Source: Apostichopus parvimensis | Lineage: Eukaryota; Echinodermata; Holothuroidea; Aspidochirotida; Stichopodidae | Direction of reading: 5' to 3' | Length of the DNA stretch: 21,077 nucleotides | NCBI GenBank assembly: GCA_000934455.1 | Contig: KN892053.1 | Coordinates: 5,424 to 26,500, forward strand | Part shown: positions 8,836 to 18,203 of the stretch, in pieces | Position numbering within the stretch: position 1 is the stretch's first letter | Layout: the number at the start of each line of letters is the position of its first letter | Made by a program: the position numbers and the translations under genes | The notes under the pieces: generated by a model | Seen by the model: only the letters and a program-made list of their open reading frames with translations | What the model was told of the DNA's origin: nothing | The model's database searches: none

Positions 8836-10006
8836 CCACAGGTTGAAGTGCAAAAGTACAGTGAGTCAAGGGCATTGCTCTTGTGAGTGTTGATAATGCG
8901 AGTGTTTTTACTACACTGCAGGTACCCAAAAACGCTTTCTGTTACTGGGTTCACAACAAGAACCTACATAGATCCTGATTAGTAAGTTTAAATATTTTAA
9001 ATATATATATATACATAAGATATATTTTTTATTAAATTATTTTATTCTGACATGACTATCCTATCCTAACCGCTTCTAGCTAGATTTACTGGCAATGAGC
9101 CCAGCACACTTAATTTATTTGAGGCAAAACAAATTATACAATAGGAGAACAAATGACTCTTGACAAGACTCATGACAAACATCCCAATCAAGGCAGCTAT
9201 GGAAAAAAGTGTGTGTGTGGATAGGAGGTGGGGGGGGGGGGGGGGAGGGGGAGGTTGAGATAATGAATTATCTGAAAAAATCATTATCTTTCCACTGCAT
9301 GTACAAACTTCAAGACACGCTTTTTAATGAATTTGGAAATGACACAGCTTGACCCGAGTAGCTACCTTCCACACTCAACCTATGAACCACAGTGAAGATT
9401 GAAAGGTTTTACACAAGTTTTACTGCAATGGTTAATATCACTTGAAGAGATTCACTTCTACTAAAACTATAAGCTGGATAAAACTAATTTCATGTAAAAA
9501 TAAAATGTTTACCATGCCCATGACACTGTTTACAACTACTTGTGCATACCATTTTTCTTTCTTTCTTTGGCAATTATTATCTCAGTTATGAAAAAAACAA
9601 AAACAAAAATTCCTAACCTTCCATTAAAACGACTTAGTCCTAACCAAAGCAGAAACTGCTTCTTGTTTGAAAAGAAGGTCTCAACTGAGCTTGCAACAAA
9701 TGGTACAAAACTTGTTATTTAGAAATTCCTTTTGTCATTTACTGATGAAGTTTACTAAGTCAAATCTCTAGATTTTCTAAGTTCCAATTTGTAAATACAA
9801 TCACACATTGTTCCCCCCCTCCCCCAAGAGTTTGATCATTTGGTACTATGGTGTATGTGTATTAAATTTGTTTCACCAGGGCCCTGAAATCACTAAATAT
9901 GCTGGTATTACAGGCAATTCCAAAAGATTTCTTACCAAACAAAATATGGGATGCTTTACAAAGTTTATTCCCTAGGAATTAAACCAGTATAATTTTCATT
10001 TGAACT
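8836..10006. other. No gene seen; 16-G run
   Basis: An AT microsatellite patch lies at about 8996-9015. A run of 16 G at 9230-9245, followed by AGGGGGAGG, creates a polyproline frame on the minus strand. A + frame at 9588-9720 follows an acceptor-like TTATCTCAG but is lysine-rich and unsupported. A C-rich tract is near 9812-9826. Nothing else is assignable. Confidence 0.5.
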
Positions 10007-10391
10007 GCGTAGGACAGGGGTGGACAACCTTTTTGAATGAATGGGCCAGATATAATCAGTGAAAAATTGACTGGGCCGCACCCAACCAACGACCTGCTGT
10101 TGATTTCAAACCTTTGATTCCTAGGACTTTCAAGCACTAGGTGTGTGTTCTTAATCTGTATTCACAAAAACATAATGTCAATACAGTACAGTTGATAATT
10201 AATGGGGATAATAGGCCTACCTGACAGCATCATTAGTGCTGATAAATTCTAAGCAGCTAGCTCGTTTTTTGTGATGATGTAAAATAGATTGATTTTTTTT
10301 CTTTTTCTTGAGACATCTCAAGGGCCGCAAAAAAATCACTGGCGGGCCGCATGTGGTCCCCGGCCGTAGGTTGCCCACCCCAGGCGTAGAA
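10007..10391. mobile_element. hAT-type non-autonomous transposon (MITE) with 8-bp target duplication
   Basis: The ends are CAGGGGTGGACAACCT (10015-10030) and AGGTTGCCCACCCCAG (10368-10383), inverted copies matching at 14 of 16 positions. The flanks GCGTAGGA (10007-10014) and GCGTAGAA (10384-10391) are an 8-bp target duplication with one mismatch, the size hAT transposases make. The 369-bp body has GGGCCGC-type subterminal motifs on both sides (TGGGCCGCACCC at left, CGGGCCGCATGTGG at right), common in this class. It has no transposase frame, so it would have depended on an enzyme supplied elsewhere. Confidence 0.85.
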
Positions 10392-11068
10392 GATCTTTGG
10401 ATATTTTGTGAAACGTTTCTTCATGCATTAATTAGACCAGACAATGTGCAAATGTGACCACCCCAACTCTGCCATGTGTCTACTGTACAACTGCAGTACA
10501 ATTGAGCCGAGAGTGAGGTTTATTTATGGCACCATGCCAAAAGTAGGAAGCTGCGGAGGCTGCATCCTCCTGCATCCAGGCAAGCTATTCAAACGCTCTG
10601 CTGTGCTATAGTTTCACACAGACTAAGAGGTTGGCGAGATACTCCCTGTTCTTTTGATAAATATTGATTCATCCCAGCTGAGCAGCATCTGGCAATTGCT
10701 GCAGCTTTTTGTTATTCAGCATGTCCAAAGATGTCAGTAAAACTGTCCTACTGTATCAAACACAAGAAAATCTGGCGGAGTGGACATGGCTAGATTCCAG
10801 GATAGAATTTCTAAATAGTGTCAAAGAGCAAAGCAGTGGCAGCAGCAAAATTCCTTCGCAGCAAGGCTGAATGAATATCAAACGATAGAGATTTAAAACT
10901 TTAAAGACCTGCAGAGCCCTATTGTGTAAACTGCAGTAGAGAGCAAAAGATAATGTCCCAAGCAATTTAGCTGCAGCCCCCTCAGCACATACCTTTGGCA
11001 CAGTGCCCTGATCAATTACATACTGTACATCCTTTCAAGTTAATTATCCTTTATTGTTTGTTTGTAAT
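10092..11068. repeat. Tandem duplication, copy 1 (about 977 bp)
   Basis: This copy repeats head-to-tail at 11069-12028 with roughly nine in ten bases identical by eye and small indels (an 11-bp segment near 10211 is missing from copy 2). It starts inside the hAT MITE and runs through its right end and about 680 bp of flank. The flank holds minus-strand frames that look like decayed coding sequence (10756-11001 carries CAEGAAAKLLGTLSF; another segment carries QKAAAIARCCSAGMNQYLSK) interrupted by stops. Confidence 0.92.
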
Positions 11069-12028
11069 ACCTGATGTTTATTCTAAACCTTTGATTCCTA
11101 GGACTTTCAAGCAATAGGTGTGTGTACTTTATCTGTTTTCACAAAGATAATGTCAATAAAGTACAGTTGATAATTAATGGGGATAATGACAGCATCATTA
11201 GTGCCAATAAATTCTAAGCAGCTAGCTCATTTTTGTGATGATGTAAAATAGATTTTATTTTTTTTATTTTTCTTGAGACATCTCACGGGGTGCAAAAAAA
11301 TCACTGGCAGGCCGCATGTGGCCCCCGGGCCATAGGTTGCCCACCCCAGGTGTAGAAGATCTTTGGATATTTGTGAAACGTTTCTTCATGCATTAATTAG
11401 ACAAGGCAATGTGCAAATGCGACCACCTCAACTCTGCCATCTGTCTGCCATACAGCTGCTGTACAATTGAGCCGAGAGTGAGGTTCATTTATGGTACCAT
11501 GCCAAGAGTAGAAAGCTGCAGAGGCTGCATCCTCCTGCATCCAGGCAAGATATTCAAATGCTCTGCTGTGCTAAAGTTTCACACAGACTAAGAGGTTGGC
11601 GAGATACTCCTTGTTCTTTGATAAATATTGATTCATCCCAGCTGAGTAGCATTTGGCAATTGCTGCAGCTTTTTGGTTATTGAGCATGTCCAAAGATGTC
11701 AGTAAAATTGTCCTATCAAACACAAGAAAATCTGAGGAGTGGACAAGGCTAGATTCCAGGATAGAATTTCTAAATAGTGTCAAAGAGCAAAGCAGTGGCA
11801 GCAGCAAAGTTTCCTTCCCAGCAAGGCTGAATAGATATCAAACGATAGAGATTTAAAACTTTGAAGACCTGCAGAGCCCTATTTTGTGAAACTGTAGAGA
11901 GTAAAAGATAATGTCCCAAGCAATTTAGCTGCAGCCCCCTCAGCATCATACTTTTGGCACAGTGCCCTAGTACTCAATTACATACTGTACATCCTTTCAA
12001 GTTAATTATCCTTTGTTGTTTGTTTGTA
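11069..12028. repeat. Tandem duplication, copy 2 (about 960 bp)
   Basis: Copy of 10092-11068. It contains the right end of the hAT MITE (ending CCACCCCAG at 11349) but lacks the left end, so the MITE was in place before the duplication. On the minus strand it keeps a 78-codon frame (11571-11807) with DRTILLTSLDMLNNQKAAAI and AKCYSAGMNQYLSKNKEYLA. Copy 1 has the same region broken by stops and frame shifts. The frame could be a fragment of an unknown repeat-encoded or host protein; I do not recognise it. Confidence 0.92.
11571..11807 (-). pseudogene. Coding-like remnant in duplicated segment, unidentified
   Basis: The 78-codon minus frame reads protein-like in its middle (SLTLFRNSILESS, then LTSLDMLNNQKAAAIAKCYS, then GMNQYLSKNKEYLANLLVC). 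Its counterpart in copy 1 (about 10610-10850) is interrupted by in-frame stops and indels. Similar-looking sequence continues beyond the stop in another frame (EYLAWMQEDAASAAFYSWHG, around 11490-11550 minus), which suggests a decayed longer coding sequence with frame shifts. The source family is unknown. Confidence 0.3.
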
Positions 12029-12332
12029 TGGGGAAGACTGATATGAACTCATGTGAACTATGTACAACATACATAGTACAGAAGTGAAAGTGCACTTCGT
12101 GCTTGCTCTTCCAGGAGCAGGCTAACATAGCCTAACATGTACGTCATTTATATGAAACTACTGTGTAAACATGTTGATATTATGTACAACTACTTATATA
12201 TCAAGGACCTTGCCGTCAACAAAGTTAAAAAACTTGAAATCAGGTCACAGTGTTCTATTCTACCTTCTTGTAGCAAATGTGGCAAGGATCCAATAAGCCT
12301 GTTGAGTAAGTAACCCCTTCATTTTTGGTTAG
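12029..12332 (+). other. Short frame and hairpin; no assured gene
   Basis: A 53-codon + frame (12152-12313) ends with QCSILPSCSKCGKDPISLLS. The same place has an acceptor-like CTACCTTCTTGTAG (ends 12273) and a GTAAGT at 12306, so two incompatible readings exist. An 8-bp stem (ACTATGTA/TACATAGT, loop CAACA) lies at 12057-12077. Neither reading is strong enough for a gene call. Confidence 0.3.
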
Positions 12333-12345
12333 AGGTCAAAGGTCA
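12333..12345 (+). promoter_or_regulatory. DR1 nuclear-receptor half-site pair
   Basis: AGGTCAAAGGTCA is a perfect direct repeat of AGGTCA with one-base spacing, the element bound by RXR, HNF4, PPAR or COUP-TF type receptors. The surrounding sequence (AGGTCAAAGGTCAATTGATG) has a repetitive look and may be part of a dispersed element, so function is uncertain. Confidence 0.35.
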
Positions 12346-12425
12346 ATTGATGTCAATTGAGACCTAGGCACTATAATTCCAAAGTTCAGTTTGGTTGGCC
12401 TCGATACATGGTATGTAATCATATG

Positions 12426-12463
12426 CACATACACACACACACACATACACACACACACAAACA
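12426..12463. repeat. CA microsatellite
   Basis: Imperfect (CA)n of about 38 bp, interrupted by two CATA units. Confidence 0.95.
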
Positions 12464-12557
12464 GGCTCATGACATCAGCGTTACAAATCTATAGATTCCT
12501 TTTGCCTTCGGCAAAGAATTAAACTGACGTATGTATTTCATTAAAACTTAGTTTCTT

Positions 12558-12709
12558 CTATTTTGAAAGTCTCTTTTGTCTTTGAGTGAACCTTGTAACC
12601 ATGGCAATTATCTCATCGGTTACCATCTCTTTTGGTAGGTAGTGATACTTGCAGAATTGATGTAAACAATGGTAAATATAACTGCACAAAGAATGACTTT
12701 GATAATCCC
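12558..12709 (-). CDS. Possible terminal coding exon, unidentified (49 codons)
   Basis: On the minus strand GTGATTTTCTTCCCAG (AG at 12711-12710) is a strong acceptor. Two bases complete a split codon (phase 1). The frame then reads DYQSHSLCSYIYHCLHQFCK and YHYLPKEMVTDEIIAMVTRF, ending TQRQKRLSK with a stop at 12558. Three cysteines, balanced charges and a basic tail look like a real C-terminus. I recognise no family. Because it lies on the opposite strand from the 7030-7416 segments, it would belong to another gene. The open frame continues through the acceptor to 12761, which is slightly against splicing. Confidence 0.38.
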
Positions 12710-13357
12710 CTGGGAAGAAAATCACATTATTTTTGACACACATCCATATATAGATCTGCACAATTTTACTTGTCAGGCACAGAAATCAACAGGTTTAAAA
12801 AGGAAAGCTGGGGAGGGATTATTAATAGCAACCTTTCTCACCTTATGAATAACAATATTAATGAGGTGATACTCATTCCTTACATCATTCTGCGACAACA
12901 CCTTCGTCCACTGGGATTCAGTTTTCCATTGTCAAACCAAAGGGGTAGACCCCAGGGAAATGGGTGAGGGAAAGGGGGGGTAGTATCATATACTTTAACA
13001 TCCATTCAACCCATCTCTTTGAACAATTTTCAATGACTTCTCTCTCTTCTTCTCTTTTGCCTTTTTACTCTTTTAAAATAGCTAACAACCATCTATAAAA
13101 GAAAACATTAACTTCTAAGTGAACATAAAATGCCAATAGCTAAAAGGGACACATCTATGGGACAGAAAATACATGCAAAATATCACCTGGATTGATGATA
13201 ATTTAGTAGGAAGGTTTACAGACCTTTATTCTTAGGAATCAACGTCTTACATTTCCCTACCAGCACTAACAGCAGTGCAGTACTTTGCATCAACTGTATT
13301 ACCAATAAATGGTGGGGCTGTTTCCTATTTAGAAGTTTTCACACTGATGATGGGCAA
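12710..13357. other. No gene seen
   Basis: AT-rich sequence with a G run near 12976-12981 and a T/C-rich patch near 13040-13070. A 65-codon + frame (12770-12967) has no splice or domain support. Confidence 0.5.
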
Positions 13358-13644
13358 ACTGAGGGCAGCATTGCACAACTCACAGAGTGTAATTGCTTTA
13401 ACTTTTGCTGGTGCTATTGGCAACAAACCCTTCTTCTTTTTGTGATCCACCATGTTTCTTTCAATAACATAAGGACAACTGCGTTGCAAAAAAAAAACAG
13501 CACTGAGGGCAGCATTGCACAACTCACAGAGTGTAATTGCTTTAACTTTTGCTGGTGCTACTGGCAACAAACCCTTCATCTTTTTGTGATCCACCATGTT
13601 TTCTTTCAATAACATAAGGACAACTGCATTGCAAAAAAAACCCA
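13358..13644. repeat. 144-bp tandem duplication
   Basis: The unit beginning ACTGAGGGCAGCATTGCACA is present at 13358-13501 and 13502-13644 with only a few substitutions and a one-base length change in a T run, so it is recent. On the minus strand both copies encode NMVDHKKKKGLLPIAPAKVK and AITLCELCNAALS in one continuous 96-codon frame (13325-13615). Each copy is preceded on that strand by a T run and GCAATGCAG or GCAACGCAG, which is acceptor-like. Whether it is a duplicated exon or plain repeat DNA cannot be decided here. Confidence 0.9.
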
Positions 13645-13930
13645 GCTGGTAGGTATTGAATGAAGTAGAGATTCTGTAGGACTTGATGTTAAAACTTCAT
13701 CACAATGCAGATAATAAGCCTGTCTAGTGAATTTTTTTTTTATATTCACATAACAATTTTTTTTTTTTTAAATTACAATTTTTAGAATTTCAATTTTGGC
13801 ATTTCCACATGATTAGTATCGTATTAAGCAGGGTTGTCGGAAAAACAATTCCCTAGGAGATTTAGAAATCCTTCTTTACTTCCTATTTTAACATTTTACA
13901 TGGTGAATATCATACATCATATATCATATT
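13645..13930. other. No gene seen; T runs
   Basis: T runs near 13731-13742 and 13757-13770, otherwise unremarkable AT-rich sequence. Confidence 0.6.
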
Positions 13931-14238
13931 GAGAGCGTGGTGGCCAATTGGCTAAGGCGTCGGACTCGTGATCCAAGGATTGTTGGTTCGATTCCTGCCT
14001 AGTTCATTACGTTGTGTCCGTGGGCAAGATGCTTGATCTCACTTGCCTCTCTCCACCCAGGGGTTAAATGGGTACCTGTGAGGTAACTTGTCATTGGGCG
14101 CAGTATATATAAACTGCTGCCGACTGGAGGGATTGTCTCTGGGACAGATTATCAGGGGTAATATAACATCTGTAAAGCGCTTTGAGACCTATCGCTGGTA
14201 TAAAGCGCTATATAAAAAGCAAATAGTATTATTATAAA
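13931..14238 (+). mobile_element. tRNA-derived SINE
   Basis: The head contains an RNA polymerase III A box (TGGCCAATTGGC, 13941-13952) and a perfect B box (GGTTCGATTCC, 13985-13995), 44 bp apart as in tRNAs. The anticodon-arm region (TCGGA, loop CTCGTGA, TCCAA) gives a CGT anticodon, suggesting a tRNA-Thr-like origin. About 170 bp of body follow, then a tail TGTAAAGCGCTTTGAGACC...TAAAGCGCTATATAAA and a short TTA repeat, resembling the 3' ends of LINE partners in many animals. It is transcribed + if active. Clear target duplications were not found. The T stem is degraded, so this is not a working tRNA gene. Confidence 0.88.
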
Positions 14239-15450
14239 TAGAATGCAGCTATCTTTGAATCAAACTTTGTGCTTGTGAAAGAGATGCCACAAATTTGCAT
14301 ATGAGATCTGGCAATCTCTTTCTTCTTGAGACATTTTGCTTTAATACAAGGTATACCTTACTTTGACCTCTGCTGACCTCGAAACTTTCCAAATCTTGTC
14401 AACATTATTCATACCATTTAGTCCAGCTACAACTGTTGAAATAACCTCTATCACTTACACTGTTTAGAAGAAATAGCAATTTACAAGATTTTCACAGTCT
14501 GACCCCCCCCCCCCCCGTTGACCTTTTCACCTGCATGCCAAATATAGGATTTGAAGTAGTCATACTAGATAAGCCACATTTCAAATATGAGCTGGGCTAC
14601 TCCTTCCCCTATCTTGAGCATATTTATAAGGTTGCATCACACACATATATACATGCTTATTTCACTGCATAGTAACACAAAAACACAAAATAGTTACAGG
14701 ATACTGTTCTTTGAAGAAACCTTATGTACCAAACATCTTGACAGTGACATAAGTTCACGCCGAGAAAATCTGTCAACGAATTCAGGTAGTATCATCCCCC
14801 TTTAACCTTTTTTTCTTTTTTTGCTTAACCTGTTCCGAATTTGAAGTAATCTTCAGCTGCCAGAGAGTAACACTGGTTTGATAGCTACAAGGGTCGGTAT
14901 TACTCGCAGAGTACAAAACAGATCTAAGAATCTAAATCTCCACTTGCCTTAGGAGTGCATCGGAAAAAGCACAAAAAAAATTCATAAAACACATACCGTC
15001 AAATCAGATATGGAACTCCCAGCCAAATCTACTCCGTGAAGTATTAGGCATGGATACGAAGAATCCGCCTGTAGGGACGAAAGATAAAGAAGAAATATGA
15101 TCGAAGGAAACGCCGAAGGTTATAACTGCATGCTGAAAGGGGTATCACGTGGCAGACATTTTTAACACCTTTTGGAAAAAAAATTTTTTTTAGTTGGAGA
15201 GCTCCAATTTTAATATCTCATGATGTTTGATTCAATGAAATGTATTTATAAATAAACCTATGTTGGACTTGCTTAACCCTCCATTTCTCCAGAAAATGGA
15301 TCACAACAGGTGGTTGATCTGTGAGGTCATCATTGCATCGAAAGCTTAAAACTCTCATCGCTTATAATAATCTAGTTAATTCTGGCTGATTTATCCTTGT
15401 AAAGTGGTACATCTGTCAATATTCTCTCTATATTTGGCATTTAGTAAACC
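14239..15450. other. No gene seen; 14-C run
   Basis: A run of 14 C lies at 14503-14516. A 72-codon + frame (14587-14805) lacks splice or domain support. AT-rich and otherwise featureless. Confidence 0.55.
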
Positions 15451-15615
15451 TTTTTTTTTTTTTTTTTTTTTACCTTCCTGGGTTTTTCCCCTTTTTTTCT
15501 ATCCCCCTTTTTTCCCCCAGTTTTTGGGTAGTACTATGATTTCCCTCGACGGATAATGATTTAGAGACTATGAAGGCATTGGAAGAAAAAAAAACAAAAA
15601 AACAAAAAAAAACAT
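15451..15615. repeat. Poly-T, T/C and A-rich simple sequence
   Basis: A 21-T run (15451-15471), a T/C tract to about 15525, then an A-rich stretch with single C interruptions (15585-15612). The opposing T and A tracts about 110 bp apart could pair or mark retroposon ends, but no element was identified. Confidence 0.85.
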
Positions 15616-15889
15616 TTTCAGCTCAATTTCCAAGATGACATCAATCACTCAGGCTGTTGACACACCACAGACTGGAAGCAGAATATCACCAATGTTGTCA
15701 AACACATGTATACATCTTTGTACTAAAAACAAAAGGATGTCCATTTTCATGTTAGGATGAAAAACCAGTTTCCAGCAGCTTTCTTTAAGGAATCAATTTA
15801 AGCCACCAGAATTCCCCCATCAAGCTTGCCTGTTGCAAATTGGCTACGGACAAATTTTTACAGGTTTTTTGTTGTGCTGCTGAAAAAGG

Positions 15890-16070
15890 TACTCTGTTAC
15901 TGCGTACCAGAAAGGAGAAGCTGCAACAGCTGCCCAAGAAATCTTCAGCAACAAAGGCTGCATCAATGTTGATTGTGAAACTTTAGTGCCTATTTTTCAT
16001 CTATGCAGCTTAGCTGCAGGAGGCTGCAGCCCCCATCTGCATCGTTTTTTGGACACAGTGCCTTACCTTT
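15890..16070. repeat. Possible diverged relative of the 10092-12028 duplicated segment
   Basis: The stretch TTAGCTGCAGGAGGCTGCAG...GGACACAGTGCCTTACC resembles TTTAGCTGCAGCCCCCTCAG...TGGCACAGTGCCCT at about 10967-11010 and 11926-11968. On the minus strand all share an ALC-x-K-x-DA-x-G type reading. Similarity is patchy, so a common repeat family is inference. Confidence 0.35.
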
Positions 16071-16168
16071 ACAGATACAAGCGACCTGACGGACTGCATT
16101 AACAGCTAAAATGTAATTGCTTTTCCATTTCTTCCCCCCCCCCCCCTTCTTCTTGTGTTGTGTTTCAG

Positions 16169-16309
16169 ACATTCTTTTCCAGCATTCAGCGATTCAATTG
16201 GTTACTGGCTATTATCCCAGTTTACAAATGTCATTTATGTCTGTGTTTTGGCGTACTTTTGAGCCCTAGACTACCACATACACCATGTCACATTACAGAC
16301 CTCATACAG
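16169..16309 (+). CDS. Exon-like segment with strong splice sites, unidentified
   Basis: A long pyrimidine tract with TTCTTCTTGTGTTGTGTTTCAG (shown in part; AG at 16167-16168) is an excellent acceptor, and CAG|GTGAGTAAG at 16310 is an almost perfect donor. The 141 nt between are open in one frame of 47 codons (TFFSSIQRFNWLLAIIPVYK, then CHLCLCFGVLLSPRLPHTPC, then HITDLIQ), phase 0 at both ends. The other two frames have stops. The middle is hydrophobic with four close cysteines and could be a membrane segment. It may equally be a non-coding exon. No neighbouring exon fits its phase. Confidence 0.4.
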
Positions 16310-16997
16310 GTGAGTAAGTTGTGTCTAGAATAGTTTGCAGGATAAATAGCGGTCGTTTGTACAATAACAAAAATTAATGATTTTGTCAAGCACTTGGACC
16401 TTTAAAAGGGACATAATGTTGAAAAAAGATAAAATAAATTTGTTTTAAGCAGCTTTATCATCGACAAGAAAATATGACAAATTTTCATAATATATTTATA
16501 CCAGATATTTAATGTTTATGATTCGCAAAGGACCACTAGAAAACAACTGAACACTTTAGCAAGACAAATGCCAAAGTGAAAAAAAAAAATGGTCTCTTCT
16601 TACTTTGTAGAACATTTCAGTTGGTTGACCTGCTCTATAAGTGTGTCAGCTACCAGCATATATATTAAACATCCATAAATATTTCTTTCAAAATATTAAA
16701 AAACATTACAATTACCGGGCTTCTTGAATAAAACACTAGAGAATATACATATCGTCATCCACCAGTGAGAATCAGCCCCTTGGAAAAACAAAACTCAATG
16801 TAAATACTAAAAAGCCCCTTGGAAAATGGGTACCAGAAAATATAACCACTGCTGGGTTTTTTTTCTTTCTTTCTTATTTCTTTCTTTTTTAAGAATTTTG
16901 AGGTTACTGGAGATTATAGTCCCCCTGTGGATCTGATAAATAATAAACTTCTTGGTTTCAGTTGATATTTCGAAGTAAAATTTTCATAAGAAGAACT
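16310..16997. other. No gene seen
   Basis: AT-rich sequence with an acceptor-like TCTTCTTACTTTGTAG near 16610 followed by only 18 codons, and T/C-rich simple sequence at 16857-16892. Confidence 0.5.
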
Positions 16998-17060
16998 TAA
17001 ATTCTGGATATAAATTCTGGATATAAATTCTGGATATGTACATACATACATACATACATA
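16998..17060. repeat. 13-bp triple repeat followed by TACA microsatellite
   Basis: TAAATTCTGGATA occurs three times in a row (16998-17036). It is followed directly by (TACA)n to about 17060. Confidence 0.92.
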
Positions 17061-17516
17061 TGAGATAAATTTCTACAAAACCAAAAAATTTGGTATTAAA
17101 AGTTAATGGGGGGGGGGTTGGTTGTACAGTGAAACAAAGGACTGTATGCAAATAGGCCTAAAAGGCTGAAACGATGCTTCACGATCATTGGCAGTTTGGT
17201 GAGAGTTTTTATCAGGAAGACGAAATTAGTCAGGTAGGAAGTTCACTGCTCGCCCCCTGACATTCTTAAACCTATTCGTATAACAATTCTGATATAAAAA
17301 TTGACGAAACTAAAAACAACCCTTTGGTTCTTTTATCTTCTTCAAATGAAACAATAATTATCAATTTTCAAAAAATTTGCATGCCCACGGATCATTTTCA
17401 TGCAAATGCATACTTGTAAAAAACTTTTCAAATGTCACCCGAGTTTATGTTTCTATTCCTCGCCCGCCTGCCCGCCCGCCCACACACCACCCCCCCCTCT
17501 TGAGCCCACATCCCAG
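17061..17516. other. No gene seen; G and C runs
   Basis: A G run lies at about 17107-17117. A CCCGCC-rich pyrimidine tract at 17460-17500 ends in CACATCCCAG (AG at 17515-17516), which is acceptor-like. Confidence 0.5.
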
Positions 17517-17589
17517 GAATGGATACAAACTCGGTGTCATTGCTTTACAACCTAATGAGGAGTTGCTAATTCACGGCAAAAAGGAATAA
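17517..17589 (+). CDS. Weak candidate terminal exon
   Basis: After the C-rich acceptor-like tract the frame reads NGYKLGVIALQPNEELLIHG KKE and stops at 17587-17589, overlapping an AATAAA. The sequence is protein-like but only 23 codons, and the tract upstream is GC-simple. No family is recognised. Confidence 0.18.
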
Positions 17590-18078
17590 AATTCCGTGGC
17601 AAAAGAAGTACCTCATCATAAACATGTGATTGTGGGAATAATTATGTCAACATTGAACAGAGGCATGTTTAAGTTCATCATGAGGGAATGAAGCTAAAGG
17701 CTTATAAAAGTGACAGTATATTGTTCTTGTTTTTTGGACAACATTTTGCCAATTTAACAACAATTTTAAAGAGCAATATTTTTGTCATGTGCCAATGGAA
17801 TATCCCTTGAAGATTACATGTACACATTTTTAAGAGTGTTTAACTCCCAAACGGATATATGTGTAAGGGCTTTATAACGAGGGGCATCATAGCACACTTA
17901 CAAGTATAAGGCTCTAAAAAGCCCAAGCATAAGTAATTTCAACATCTTGACTTTAATCTATATACTAGATTTCCCAAAAAGGCCCAAAATATGAAAACTT
18001 TAGTACAAATCAAGAGAACTGAAATTCCTCTTTCTACTCTAGACAGAGAAGAAGCAGAAACATCTAAAATCACTGCAG
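17590..18078. other. No gene seen
   Basis: AT-rich sequence without recognisable motifs. Confidence 0.55.
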
Positions 18079-18203
18079 CTCCCCGGGCTTTGCTCCCCTG
18101 GCTTTGCTCCCCGGGCTTTGCTCCCTGGGCTTTGCTCCCCGGCATTGCTCCCCTGGCTTTGCTCCCCTGGCTTTGCTCCCCCGGCTTTGCTCCCCAGGCT
18201 TTG
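18079..18203. repeat. 14-bp GC-rich minisatellite, nine units
   Basis: Nine head-to-tail units of CTCCCCNGGCTTTG (one is 13 bp), starting at 18079. Variation is concentrated at the CCCCGGG/CCCTGGG positions. Because 14 is not a multiple of three, all frames stay open across the array, and the minus strand gives an artefactual collagen-like pattern (GAKPGEQSQGSKARG). No real gene is implied. Confidence 0.95.

Noticed and set aside
9066..9284. Polyproline minus-strand frame
   Set aside because: The proline block is the 16-G run; no splice or domain support.
12595..12608. Second X-box-like match GTAACCATGGCAAT
   Set aside because: It misses the consensus at the last base and lies inside the exon-like minus-strand segment, where it encodes IAMVT.
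13931..14000. Functional tRNA gene
   Set aside because: The T stem and acceptor stem do not pair well, and the sequence runs into a SINE body and tail.
15990..16172. 60-codon minus-strand frame with GGGGKK
   Set aside because: Its start is the C-rich tract of the 16168 acceptor, and the rest overlaps the repeat-like segment.
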